Position numbers and translations under genes: made by a program
The notes under the pieces: model-generated
Seen by the model: the letters and a program-made list of their open reading frames with translations, nothing else
Databases searched by the model: none
Told to the model about the DNA's origin: nothing
Shown: positions 1-13,300 of the stretch, piece after piece
How positions within the stretch are numbered: the first letter of the stretch is position 1
How the letters are laid out: every line of letters begins with the position of its first letter
Origin: Haemonchus contortus
Taxonomy: Eukaryota; Nematoda; Chromadorea; Rhabditida; Trichostrongylidae
Reading direction: 5' to 3'
DNA length: 64,000 bases
Assembly (NCBI GenBank): GCA_000469685.2
Contig: LS997563.1
Location: 30,509,397-30,573,396, forward strand

Positions 1-1312
1 CTTGTATAGAAGGTAGTGAAGACGACTGACTAGTGGGCCCTGCGATGGCGACAGAATAACGCTGAGGAGAAGGAAAAAAAGAAGCTCTCATCGACATCAC
101 TTGGCCTTTTGGTACATACTATGAATAGTATTTTTTCGGAATTTTTCCGCTAGACAGATTCGAATGAAGCTGCTGCTCATAGCGTATGATAGGCCCTGAA
201 GACAATGGGCACTGTGATGCGTGCCATTTTGGGATATGTAACGTGCGATCAGTGACTTGGAACCGGTATGTAACGTTGACAGGAGAACGAGGTGGTCATA
301 ATGAATATGAAAGGTAAGACACTCATCTGAGCAGCGGGCAGCTTTTTTGTGAGAAAAAGGCAGTCTGTGGTGGTATGCCTCTGTTGGCCTATACAAGTAA
401 GGGGTCCCTCCAATTTTCCAGTTGGAGGCATCAACATTTGTAGCCATCAATGATCTTCAATCAGAGCATGTTAGCAGTGAATCCAGACTCTGTGTCGCTT
501 TTGTCTTTTAGAAAGGTAGCATCAGGTTCCTTCCCAATATTATCCACCAGTTGGGCTACGCACACTAACGCGTGCACCATGCCATGCCCACTACCGCTTG
601 ATTACGATTTGTTAGAGGACCAATATGAACAGTGTCGGTTCCCTTTTCATAACCGTTTCCCCATTAGGTGATATTCCCCATTTGGAACGATCCGCTTTGA
701 GGGTATTAATCTTTTGACACTAAAAGGTGATCGTGGAGTTGTTTCCATTTTAACCTCCTCTAGTTCTTAGGGCTGTGATAGTTCTGGTTGTGGGAAGCGT
801 GTTGTGATTTACAGTCTGTAACTTCATAAATAGATTGGATGTTAATCAACGGCCCAATATAAAGAGCATCGGTCAACTTTCTTTTTCATAACTGTTTTCT
901 CACCGCGCACTTGTGATCACCACGCTCTTGATCGTGCCTACGTGACTTTTGCGAGGACACACAAACGGACACACAAAGTTAGCGGTTTATATATATAGAG
1001 GATCTTATGAGATCCTATCCAACCCAGGTATTCTTCTAGTTGGGTTTGATGTTCTGGATCGCCTTAACTCATTGCTCAGTTCATCAGTTTTGCAGTAGGT
1101 AGAAATTTTCGAAAGAAGCTACTCTGACGGTAACGGAAGGGCATCAGACTCGTGAGACAGCGATTAGTAAGGCGACAGGGCGTAGACATCCCCAATAGAT
1201 ATTACTGACTGTACTGGGTGCAAAAATCGGGGGAAGTTAGCATTGGTGTAAAGATTTGTTTGAAATAAGCGCTTCGTAGTACTTTTGGAACACATTGTCT
1301 ATGAAAAAGATT
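1..1312. other. 3' flank of the glycosidase-kinase gene, no gene recognised
   Basis: Short open frames here (for example 97-450 minus) resemble no family I know and have no convincing splice context. Positions about 950-1005 hold a CACACAAACGGACACACAAA stretch followed by a GCGGTTTATATATATAG-like end. It resembles the end of the repeat at 22500-22572, so it may be a related repeat terminus. No canonical AATAAA signal follows the stop codon at 1313 on the minus strand. Confidence 0.4.
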
Positions 1313-4300
1313 TTATACAGAAAGCAGCTTAGGTGTAATGCTTGGTGAGATCGCTTCAGTCGTCTGCAGAGTAAGGGCAGCGCAAGCTTGACCAACTCGG
1401 AAACATTTCTCCATAGGTAAGCCGTTGACCATTCCGGCTAGGATTCCGCTGTTTAGGCTGAAATTGCAATTTTTAGCAAAACTTTCGAGACGGAACAATT
1501 CTGTTACTGAATGTGCGACCTGTCTCCTGCTCCCGACACGGAAACGACTTTGCTACGTTCTAATGGGGTAGGTAAGAGTGATGAAGAGATGCTTCCGTCA
1601 GGTCTCCTGAAAAACTAAGGTAAATGGCGATTCTCTCCTATCACTTACTCAATCGAAACATTCCGTTTATAGGCACTTGGTGTTTCCCCATTGACATTAA
1701 CATTGCGGTTGAAGTGAAGCCTTGAGCAAAATACTTGCAGGCACACATTCGTACAGGATCAGAAGAAATGCTCTACCACTGCATGGTTTTCTTCCACTTT
1801 CAGATACAGTGTTGTATCTTGTCTTTCCTGTCGAAAAATCACCCTTTACTAATGGTAAGCTCGGTATTTTCTTTTTCAGTTTAGGCTTCGGTTATTCATC
1901 TGGTAGCCAAAGTTTATTACAACAGCCTTTTAGGAAACAATTTGTCCATTCTATACTTCCCTACAAGTTCAACGAGTTGTAAACAACAATGGCAAGGGGT
2001 ACATAGGTCGTCGTCTTCCCAGGCTTCAACTCAAATTGCCAACCCCATAGAACAGGCTGTGACTTTTGACCCTTCTGACCTAATAAAGTGAGTTCTGAAC
2101 TTTCTTGACGATGTTCTTCTGTTGTAAATCTCTCTTTTTTCACGTAAATACTTTCTACTTATTCATAATGACTGAACTGCTATGTGCTGATCTGAAGTTA
2201 CGTGAACGAAGAGCAGTTATAGAGTTTTTTGGTGCTCTGTGACCTAATAGAAGGTGTGATTCAAATCATTTCATTTTTGCTTATTATTTAATTTTCTCAG
2301 GTCACTTTGCTTTATCCTTTTCCATTTCTTTTGGGTCTTCCAAGGGTTACGACTTGCCATCATTAGCTTTTCTCAACGAGAGGTGAATCTCTGACTTCTG
2401 TCCGAGACCCACATAGTAAATAGCTCAAAATCTGCCGAAGATTGAAAATCGGTTACCCTAAGTAATCGCAATATCGATATTCGGATATCGTAACCAAATC
2501 TATAAATAGATCAACTTTTCGAAATCGCCAAAACTTTGTTCTCCAAAATATGGGTAAGGTACATGACGCGATGTTTCCTCTACTGAGGATTTTACACTAA
2601 AAGCTCTTTCGGACCGTTGAATCATGAAACCTCTAAAGCAAAGGTACCTGAAGATGATTGCCGTCCCGTGCGATGAAAGGCTTACGATGAGCATTTCCAG
2701 ATTGTACATGATTTGTGGATTGGAATATACAAACTCGCATACATGATAAGGTGAGTGAAGGACGTTTTCTGAAAAATACAAAATTGGTTTTGAAATGGAA
2801 TCTTACCGAAACTGTGTACCTGATATTTCGAGACCGCTTCCTTGCACCATTTGACGAAATTCGTTAGCATTTGGTGATATGACTTGTATCTGCTCCATTG
2901 CACCACAATCAAAAATCTTACGAAGCTTGGCAATATCTGTCGGTTCGAACCAAGCTAAATAGCGTTATATCTAACCGAAATGGTCTAATAAAATTCAAAC
3001 AGGTCAGCCATAAGCTTCCAATTTTTTTGATTTTTTCTCTAAATTTCTTCTGGTTGGAAGGCATACTTTGCTAGCATCGTTAACTTATGACCTCTTTCTC
3101 GAGCATTTCCTCAAAGATCTGAGCCAAAAAGAACGAGTTTATCATAAGTTTCTGTTCTCCCTTACCCTACTGAAGAGCACGGATGGAGAGTATTGTATAG
3201 TTCGACTTCCGTCTGGGGCACGTGCGAAACGGAACTTGAACTACTTCTTTGATTTGTTCTCCCCTTATAATTTTTAATACTTTTTCATGATATTATCGTT
3301 CGTAATAATTTATCACTGAGTTATAAATCAGTGTGTGCTCAAACGGCGTGGTATCGTTCGACGAAAACGCAGGCACAGGATTCCGGTCCGTCTTTCAATA
3401 CTGAATCATTCTGATAGAAGCTCCAAAGTTTGCTCGAGGGATTGACAGATCGGGAGTTCAATCACTGTAGAGTACGCGCAAATTGATAGGCTCCAAGAAA
3501 CGCAGGCAACAGCTGTCATGCCAAGTGAGAGGAGAAGCAGCGCGACTTAACTGAAGGAGTAGACGATGTGTGAAGTCAAACTAAGAGAATGCATGTGTGA
3601 GCGCACAAAATGCGAATATAAGTCTATTGTATGTGCCGGTGACATTTACAATTGAGTTCGTTTCCACCTAGGTCCTCTTCTCTATCTTTTGTTTTCAGAC
3701 GATGAACGGAGATAACGCTGGACTCGTATGAAGCCGCAGACAGTCCCACTCCATTCTCCAGCTCCCGGGTTATTCGACTTCCGCAAGCCATGAACGTTCC
3801 GACGAAGCTCACCACAGACTGCGACTCCGCTATGCCGCGACATACAGCCGATGTTACTGGATGCATCGTCTCCCTTTTCGCCAAAGATCCGACACTATTC
3901 GTTGTACCCACATGTATTCACATATTCACTGTATTCCTGTCTGTTAGGGAGTCTGTTATGGTATCGTCCATGTTATACGGATAGACGATATATGGTGAGA
4001 GGTTGTGACATTTTGGATAAATCATGACCAGTGGCAAGAACTCGTGAGTATAAATGATCCCTACGGACGGATCATCATTAAGTTCATCAGTCACACCTGT
4101 CACGCTTTTGTACTTGCATTCCTAATTCTACTGCATGGCGATTTGGCTATATTCACAGTTTTGTATCCATATCCTACTTGTTTTGTTATGAATATTTCTC
4201 GAAAACTTCGAAAAGCCTAAATCTTTAGGTAACACTGAAGATGTTTAAAAGCAGGTGGTGGTTACGTCAAGCCAGGACTCGTTCATCTTGATTATTTGCA

Positions 4301-7300
4301 TACCTTTTTTGTGGTAGAACGTAGAAAGATCAACTATTCTCTTGATAGTCTGAGTTGAAAGGTTACCATCGAAGAGGATGAAATCTGCAGAGGATAGAAG
4401 GTTTTCATGAGATGTGACCTAAAATTGTTTTTGGCTTCGATAGTTTTTTGATCGTATAAGATACGGGAAATCCTACTAGTTCAGGAGATATCCTTTCGAT
4501 AATGTCTCCAATAGAGCTGATACCAAATCGTACTTCTCCACCAATATTCACTGACATGTATTTGGCTGTTGGCAGGTCTTCCACACACACCACATTCGAA
4601 GGCTCCTACAACATTGAAAGAGTGGAATATATAACCACAAGGCTAACCTTTTCGAGGTATGGTAATTACCACATTGGAACGTTGATAAATAATGGAGTGC
4701 TTACGATATGAGGGCAGCTATCGAGGAAATACCGCCCTTCTTGATCATTTCCTATAGCGGAAATAAAGGACACGTCACATCCTAGTCTGAAATTTGCAAA
4801 CACTTCAATTTTATCAACAAACAAGGGAGAACCAAATTTTTGGACGTGTTCTCTAGCTCCTGTATTGTACTTCTAGCTTTACGAAGCATGATGCAGATAT
4901 TATCTATCTGCCAAAGCTATTCTACATTATTCACTACTCATCGTGCTTTGAAATGCGAAAGCCAAGACAGGCTAAGGCCAATACATGCGGGAAACAAGGA
5001 CTAATTCAGTCTAGGACCATTGATTTTTTGTTTACGCCGGCGCTTGACGTTATGTGCATTATGAGAGGTACCTGTTGAGCTGAAAATTCGAAATGAAATC
5101 GTCGAATCGCGAAATATTGAAATGTAATATTTACTTATTTTTTGAGATATTTTTTGTATACGAAATATTTTTAAAATTTCTTGGGCTTTTCCTCCTCTAC
5201 AATCGTGTCTAACACACAGAATTCATCCAACTTTGGTAGAAATGGGAGCGAGCAAAGCGAGCATTCAATGGGTAGTTGGGAATTACTCTGGAATCGTGGA
5301 GTAAGGTGATGCTCAGATGGCCATGTCCTAATCCTCGGCCGGAAAGCTTGAACATAAGCATAGCCAGTTCTCAAGCGATCAGCGAACAGCGAACATTGCG
5401 ATCTCACAAGGATAAGTGAGAAAACATCCCAAACTCCTAGTATGAAATGGGGCAAGTGAGTTCGAGTTGGTCTTGTCCTTCTCTCATTGCATCTAATATA
5501 CTGTGGTGCTCACACACGTTTCAATTTCGGATGCGTTGATTCGTTTACAAGGACCAAATACGATGCATTGTCTATGTAAGTGGAACTGGTATATTTAACT
5601 GACATGAACTAGCATGCTCGTGAGCATGGACGTGCGATCGGAAAAAAGGAGATTGGCTTCATATTGCACCAGGGCCAAAGCAAGTGCCTGACTGGTCATG
5701 GTCGTGACCAGGACCAGCCAGGCACATAACCTCCATAAGCCGTTAGAGTTTGTTGTGTGACGCACTATCAGTGATCAGTGAAGGAGCTTTCATGCTCAAC
5801 ACTCCCAGTCCTCCGTTCCTACCTCCGAGTCCTCCTTTCCTACTCCCCCCCCCCCTTCAACTTCCTCACGTAGTTGGTAGTCAAAGAACTCGATATCATA
5901 TCATTTGGTCTTCGGACATTACATGGACATTGCACAGTTTGATTGTTGTTTTATTTCGACCGAATTCCTTCAAAACTGATGAAAGGCTCATCTAATTCCG
6001 ATGATTTCACCGTTTTCTACCCTAGCGCTGGTGGACGCCCAGAGGAAGGTCGGAATCCCGTGGTGGACGCACAGAGGAAGGTCGGAATCGGGAATCCTGT
6101 TGTCTTTGCATTGACGAACGAGGTCGAGGACAGCTTCCATCAAATAGGAACCATATTATAGGGTTCGGACCCCCCATTACAACACTTATTTAGTGTGAAT
6201 TCAAGTGGCACCTTTACACTCCTGGGAGTGTGAAGCCTGGAAGCTTCTCCACTGATAGTGCGTCACACAACAAACTCTAACGGCTTATGGAGGTTATGTG
6301 CCTGGCTGGTCCCGGTCACGACCATGACCAGTCAGGCACTTGCTTTGGCCCTGGTGCAATATGAAGCCAATCTGGAGGTGGCGGCATAAAATGCAAAAAC
6401 GGCAGATCCTTGAGAACCCGAATCATCAACCCATCCTAGTCGTCCTTCCTCGAAGTCCACATCGCTATCCACCAGACCATCCGACGCTGCTGACAGCATA
6501 ACCATGGAGAGCATATATGAAACTTCCTTCCACTTTTCAACATGTGGCCCCCTTTTTTGGCTACCCTTCACGTTATTTTCGATGAGCAGTCAACTGGCGC
6601 CTTCTACTGTACGGACAGTCGACGTCATGAATGAAACAAACGACGCTGAGTGGGTTAAAACGGCGACTTCTGACAAAGTCGTTTTCAGCCGCTCTTTGGC
6701 ATTCAGAAAGCCATTTGGCGGAAATGGACCATAGTTTTAAAACTCTATGCTACGTGCGCCGAGAATGGACTTACCTCCAAAGACTGTCCTAACACAGGAG
6801 TCGCGCATCGAAATTTTGCGAAATCACTGCGATCGTATTAGCCTGTGCTGCCGTGCCCTCACGTTCCCGATGCGCTTCTCACAACAATCTCCTCTTTTTA
6901 GTTTGGATTGTTAACCTGTCTGATTATGATTGCGCGCTTTGCGCCTCACACTCATTGGTTGTTTATTATTGACTATTATAACTATTGTTAGTCTGCCCTG
7001 TACCCAGTGGACGGTTCAAGTACCCAGGTTTGAGGACTAAGAATTCATGCGCTGGTGTATCGTTTTGCACCAAGTGAGTTGCGCGCAAGCAATATTTTTA
7101 GTTCGGATGCAACTGCTGCTCAAATTGTGGTGGACTCGTCGGCAGCTTACGAGATTCCATTTGTGCTTTTACGTAAGGAATCACATGCACTCAACCGAGG
7201 TACTCAGTCCGCGAGTGGCCATTCTCCGGTTACGCATCGACAGGCGCACCACAGTCAGCATTATTAACTGCTATGCGCCAACGTCAACAGCAACCGACGG

Positions 7301-10300
7301 AGAAAAGGACGTCTTTTATAAGGAACTGGAGGAGGTTACAAAAAACGAGCGATCATACTACAAGTACGTTGTTGGGGACTTCAACGCAGTCATCCACGAA
7401 GAAAGTCCAGCAACAGCACGCACTGGACCACATGGAATCGTACTAACGAACGAGAATGGAGAGCGTTCGATGGACCTTTTAGAGGCATGCAACCTATTCC
7501 ACGGAAACAGCTTCTTCGTGAAAAACGAGGGTCGACGTTGGACATGGGAGAACCCTAATGCAGCGACTCGTAGCGAAATCGACCATGTTCTCACCAACAG
7601 AAAGTGGAGTCTGCTGGACGTCAGTGTGGTAGACGCGTTCCGTACCGGAAGCGACCATAGGCTCGTCAGAGCCAAAATCCGCCTACGAGCAAAACTTCGA
7701 AGACGTGATCACTTCCGACCTCCTCCAATACGACTACCGCGGTATGACACTAGCGCCATGGAGGTGGCAGCTGTTCAGTACGCGTGGCAGGAGGCACAGG
7801 ACTTGACACACGATTACGACTTGCTCGTAAATGGACTTCTACACTGCGCAACAGCATCGACTGTTTCAGGAAGGGCCAACTCGAGGAGCAGGATCGATGG
7901 AAATGCTCGCACCCTCCTCCAACAACGGGCTGCCGTTTACCGTAACTCTGCGTCTTCACTTCTGGAACGTGCTATGATCAATAAAGCGTGCCGCATCGCT
8001 GTGAGAGAGTCGATACAGCGATACAAGGACACTCGACTGAAGGAAGCAGCAGAGGCGAGAGCGAGCCTCAAGCGATGTCGTAAGGGCCTTAATGACTCTC
8101 GCTCGATCATCGCAGTTATGAGGGACGCGATGGGCAGACCGCAGACATCGAGAACGAAGATCGAGGAGATTGCCGTCAGCTACTACACGAACCTCTTTCG
8201 GTCGACGGTATCGGTTTCCCGTATTCCTACGCCAACACAAGAGGTGGCTCCGAGGATAGAAGAATGGGAGGTAGAACGCGCCATACGTCAGATGAAACCG
8301 AGAAAGGCACTAGGACCGGACCGCATCTCAGCGGACTTCTTGAAATCGGTGTCCCACACCATCATCAAGCAGCTCAACAAACGCTTCAACAAGTACCTGG
8401 ACGCTCAGAGGATTCCGGACCAGTGGAAGAAGTCAAACACGGTTCTTCTGTTCAAGAAAGGAGAGCGCGATCAAGTGAAAAACTACCGTCCAATTGCGCT
8501 TCTCTCGCAGCCGTACAAGCTGTTTACTAAGATCATACTAAATAGACTCGAGAGGCAATACGACGAGTACCAACCAGTCGAACAAGCCGGTTTTCGCAAG
8601 GGCTTCTGCTGCATGAACCATATCCACACTATCACGCAGCTGATAGAGCGGACCAGGGAGTACAAACAACCACTCCTTCTCTGCTTTATCGACTATGCGA
8701 AGGCATTCGACAGTGTGGAGCACAACTCCGTCTGGAACGCACTGCACCATGCAGGAGTCCTTCCACGCTACATCAACCTCCTGGAACAATGTACCACGTT
8801 TACCACCATCCGCATGTTCCAACGAGAGCTTCGTGTGCCGATTGAGAAAGGAGTCAGGCAGGGTGACACGATATCTCCCAAACTATTCACCACCGCACTG
8901 AACCACGCGATGCTGCAACTGGACTGGGACGATAAAGGCATCAATATCGACGGCAGGAAACTATCCAACCTGCGCTCCGTAGACGATATCGTCCTCATCA
9001 GCCAAAACCGAGAGGAGCTGCAACAGATGGTGCAGGAGTTGGACGACGTCAGCAAAGCCATTGGCCTCACGATGAATAGGAGCAAGACAATGGTCATGCG
9101 AAACGAATGGGCGGATGCGTCACCCATCACACTAGAAGGGACCACGTTACCGTTCACCAACTCCTATGTGTACCTCGACCGTCTAATTTCCATGGACAAC
9201 GACCTGCGTGCAGAGATTACGAGGCGCAGAAGATGCGCGTGGGCGGCAATCGGAAACATAAAAGAAGCGGCTCATCTCGTATCGGACAAGAAAGCACGAG
9301 CTGACCTTTTCGACTCTACGGTATTGCCAGCACTCTGTTACGCATCCGAGACGTGGGCGGAGAACAAGAGGTCAACGCTAATGCTGGTTGGCGCACAAAG
9401 AGCTCTAGAGCGGACGCTGCTGAAGATCAACCTCGCAAAGCAGAGAAGTCTCAACCTCCGCAGCGCAGACATGCGCTCAATGTCCGGCATCCGTGACGCC
9501 GAAGTGTACGCGTGGAACGCAAAGAAACGATGGGCAGGGCACGTGGTTAGACGCGCGGACGACAGGTGGACCACTCGTGTCACGTTCTGGTACCTACGTG
9601 AGGTTAAATGCACACTAGGCCGTCCTGCAACGAGATGGAGTGATTCACTGAAGAAACTTCAGGGAAACGATGGTCAACACTGGTCCCAAACCGCTCAAGA
9701 TCGTCAAAAATGGATGGAAGCGTGTGCTCGCCGCTGAGGATTATCAGCAGACAACGAGCGTCCAAGTATCCAAGTAAGGAATCACATGCACAATAAACGT
9801 GTTCCATTTCGAAGAGTGTGATACTGGACGTTACCACTACACGTCGGCTATACACGTCCTTTCCTTAAGCATTTACATGATTGGGCGTAAAGCCGACCCT
9901 TGAGCCCTTCCTTCTCCTAAGAAAGCCTCATTCTCCAACCTGATGACGCTCCATTCATAAGGAACAGATTTTCATCGCTAAAAACTCTGAAAATCGTTTT
10001 TACGCATGGTGCCCTTGGTTCATTAACTTGCCACGTACCATTCCATTGTAATGTGTACAACAGCACAACGCCAATTGACCGAAGCAGCACTGCCGTCTGT
10101 CTGGGATCATCGCCTGCACTGGCCCCCTCACTTTGCTTGCTCGATCTACCTTATTTGCTTCGTGTCTTTTGTACAACTGATAAGGTGACACTTCGAAAAA
10201 TTGAGATATAAGGGCCTAATACAAAATGAAGAACTTCATCGCATTGCAAATCCTACTGGGATGTTTTCTTTACTTGTAAGAATGAATTTGTAGGGACCCG

Positions 10301-13300
10301 AGTGCGAGTTTTGAGATCTTGTAGCGAACGACTTGCCAAGCTCACCCTATCCCACTGTGTCTAAGAGCGCGCAGTGTGAGGGGAAGGTTCTTCTCAGTGG
10401 ATGAATTTGATACGTATCGTAAAACCACTGCAAAAACCGTTTCTGTGATGGTGAGAGTTCGGAATTCAAACGGCCGAGCATTAAACTTATAGTTATCAAA
10501 GGTAACATACCTTGCAAGGGCATCGGCATGGTTCCGACCAACTCCACCACATCGCCGTCTCAATTCACCGAGGTAGGAACCACCGTCGTTCTGAAATAAC
10601 TTCAAATTCATAAATGGAGAGCAGGTAATGAGAGCTCCTACCTTCACATCTTCGTTACTGATTGCCTCTATATCTACAATTGTAGCTCCGATAACGACCT
10701 GCATAACAATTTATTTCATTTTCAATATATATACATCACCCTTACAAAGAGTAGTACAATTATACAATTTTTGGCCGTTTTTTCGTAGCCGAGTCTTGTT
10801 CCGTTGTTGCTCTGGCCTTTGATCGCCTAGGTGATTTCGATTCTGCCAGGAGTCTCGCCAAACGGCCACCAATTCGAGCGTTGTTCTCTAGCAGGCCGAT
10901 ATCTGACATTGAAAATGGTTTAATTTTAGCACACGCTGATGTGCTACGTTACTAACTTATTCTCATTGATTCACCAGCAGTCAGCTGGTTAACTCTTGAT
11001 AGTAGAAAAGGAGTGACATCCTTGGAGGTGATGTTCTTGGACCTGAAAAGAGGTTCGGTGCGTTAGGAACGAAATGGTCCTGTCGCGGTGAGAGGGGCGT
11101 CGCGGGCGAAGGACTGTAGCAGGATGCAGCAGTAGGTAAGAAAAACAAGAACAAAAGTACTAATAGTAGAAATATGCATAAAATAATGATAGCATATCAA
11201 CCGAGCTGTATTAAGAACCCTAGAGCTGTAATAACGGCGAATGAGTTGTCCGCGACAGCCGAGTGCGGGAAATAGATTACCCAAAATCGTTCCTAACGCC
11301 CGTCTCCCCCTGAGAAGCACTCGTGATTTTTTATTTCGAATTTCCTTACAGACATTTGGCGCTTCCCTTTCGACAACACTTTGAATATGGCACTTCGCGT
11401 TTAGCTTCTTTCTAATCACATTTCTACTGATCGGGTAACAGATCCATCCACCTCTTTAGTTTCGGTGAGGGTGCTGGGTCATGTTTTCGTCAAGAAACTA
11501 ATTCCACATCAGACATACAACATGGAACTTTAATTTTATCGAGCCAGTTCTCAAAGTGCTTGAATGAAAAGAACAAGGAGTTGATAGGCATACCCATGAA
11601 AATGCACACGCCAAGAACTCAAAAATTACGCTTGTTGAAAAGGTCATACGAAATTGGGATGAATTTTGGACCGCAAAGGTTATCGACTGAATTCGCGGGA
11701 TCATCAATTGAACACGCCGTTGAAGAAACATCGGGATAGCGCCGACTTGGCGACGGTATCGAGGCTCGATTGACGATTCAAGAGGTACGGTCGCTAACCG
11801 CTTTGGTTCTAAACCGTTCGGTACAACGGAAATTTCCTTATCGCTTCGAACGAAAAAATGATGATGTTGTTTCGGATGACGTGAATGAAGAGTGCTAAAT
11901 GGACTACAGCGATTCGCGGAAGGAGCTAATGAGACGTAGCTTGAGATTAACGCTCTAGGGAAATCTGTGAACACTGGCAGGACAGTTGATGATGGTGTGG
12001 CTTCTTAGTTGCAACTACCAACCCTTTGAGAAAGTCTTGTTCGCAAAGACTGACTTCGAGAAAATGGAAATTTCATTTGGAATAGATATAGTCTACTTCA
12101 CCGGAGATCATCCTACCCATCGATATACAGGGTGGCTACAAAGTATGGTCCGGTATTTATTCGCATGTAAAAAAATAAATATCACACATTTCTTTGAGAG
12201 TTTTCATTAAATGGTACGACTAGGATAAAGGAACATTTATTCGAGGTATTGTTCGAAATGATCGCCTTTGGCCAGAATACAAGCTTCCAATCTCTTCGTA
12301 AAGGCTCCCACGGTGGGCCGCAAGTAGTCGACATCAATTTTCTGCCATTCCATCTGAAGAGCTGCTTTTAGACTGTCCAAACTGCGGTGGGGTGAAGAAG
12401 ACACTTTCTGCTGCAGATAGCTCGAAACGGAGTAGTACATTGGATTGTGGTCTGGGGAGTTAGATGGCTACATGTCTTTGTCTCAGAATCCAGCAAAATG
12501 ATGTCGGCAGAAGGAAATCGTGGATTTCGACCCATGTGCTGGTGCCCAGTCCTGTTGCAAGATAAAGTTCCGTTCTCCGAAGTGATTTCGGGCCCATGGC
12601 AACAGTGTGTCCCTCAAAATAACTCTGGTAAGTTTCGGAGTTGATTTTGATGTTTTTATCAACAAAAACGAGAGGTGTTTTTCCTTCTGATGTTATTACC
12701 ATCACCATACCATCACCGACTTCGGGAACAGGCTCCTGGTTTTCACTCGTCGTTTTCTGGAATTTTTCTCTTCCCGAGGTGGCAACTGCCGCTGGTTTTG
12801 GCTGTTGTGCGCGACTGTGCGAAACTTTCTCGTCTGTCCACACGATGTCCGAGAGGCGGCCCGCAAAAACTGCTGCCAGAAGCTTCTGAGATTTTTCCAG
12901 TCTGTTCTTCTTTGCTGCTTCGCTGAGCATCTCGCCTCGAGAGAAGCGGTAACTGTGACAATCTAGCTCACATTTCACAATGTTTTGAACACTTCTTCGC
13001 GAGATATGCAAATCCGGAGCAATTTTGTTCATGCTGACCTCATCGTTGCGTGAGATCCTCTTCTTGATCACCTTCCGAATCGGAGGAACATTCTGATTTT
13101 GGAAGTGGTAGATGGTGTCCACGCCCCCTGTACTGGGCCACAATTCTTCTGACCGTTCTGTCGTTGATGTGCAGCCTTCTTGCAATCTCCGCAACGGAAC
13201 ATCCTTCGTCCACGAGATGTGGGATTGTGGCACGGTGAGGAGATTGTCGCATTTCTCCGAGGTACTTTTACCGACAGCCGCAATAATTTGGGTATAGGGC

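Noticed and set aside
1961..2143. Possible exon of the kinase between 1606 and 2648
   Set aside because: Splicing 2648 directly to 1606 already gives the right phase and the FRRPDGS to VSGAGDS sequence; adding this frame would break it.
7047..7190. First ~48 codons of the long RTE open frame as protein start
   Set aside because: They lie upstream of the 5' target duplication, so they are host DNA fused by chance to the truncated element.
11498..11974. 158-codon open frame on the minus strand
   Set aside because: No domain, no consistent splice partners, and it lies in an intron of the fusion gene whose exon phases skip it.
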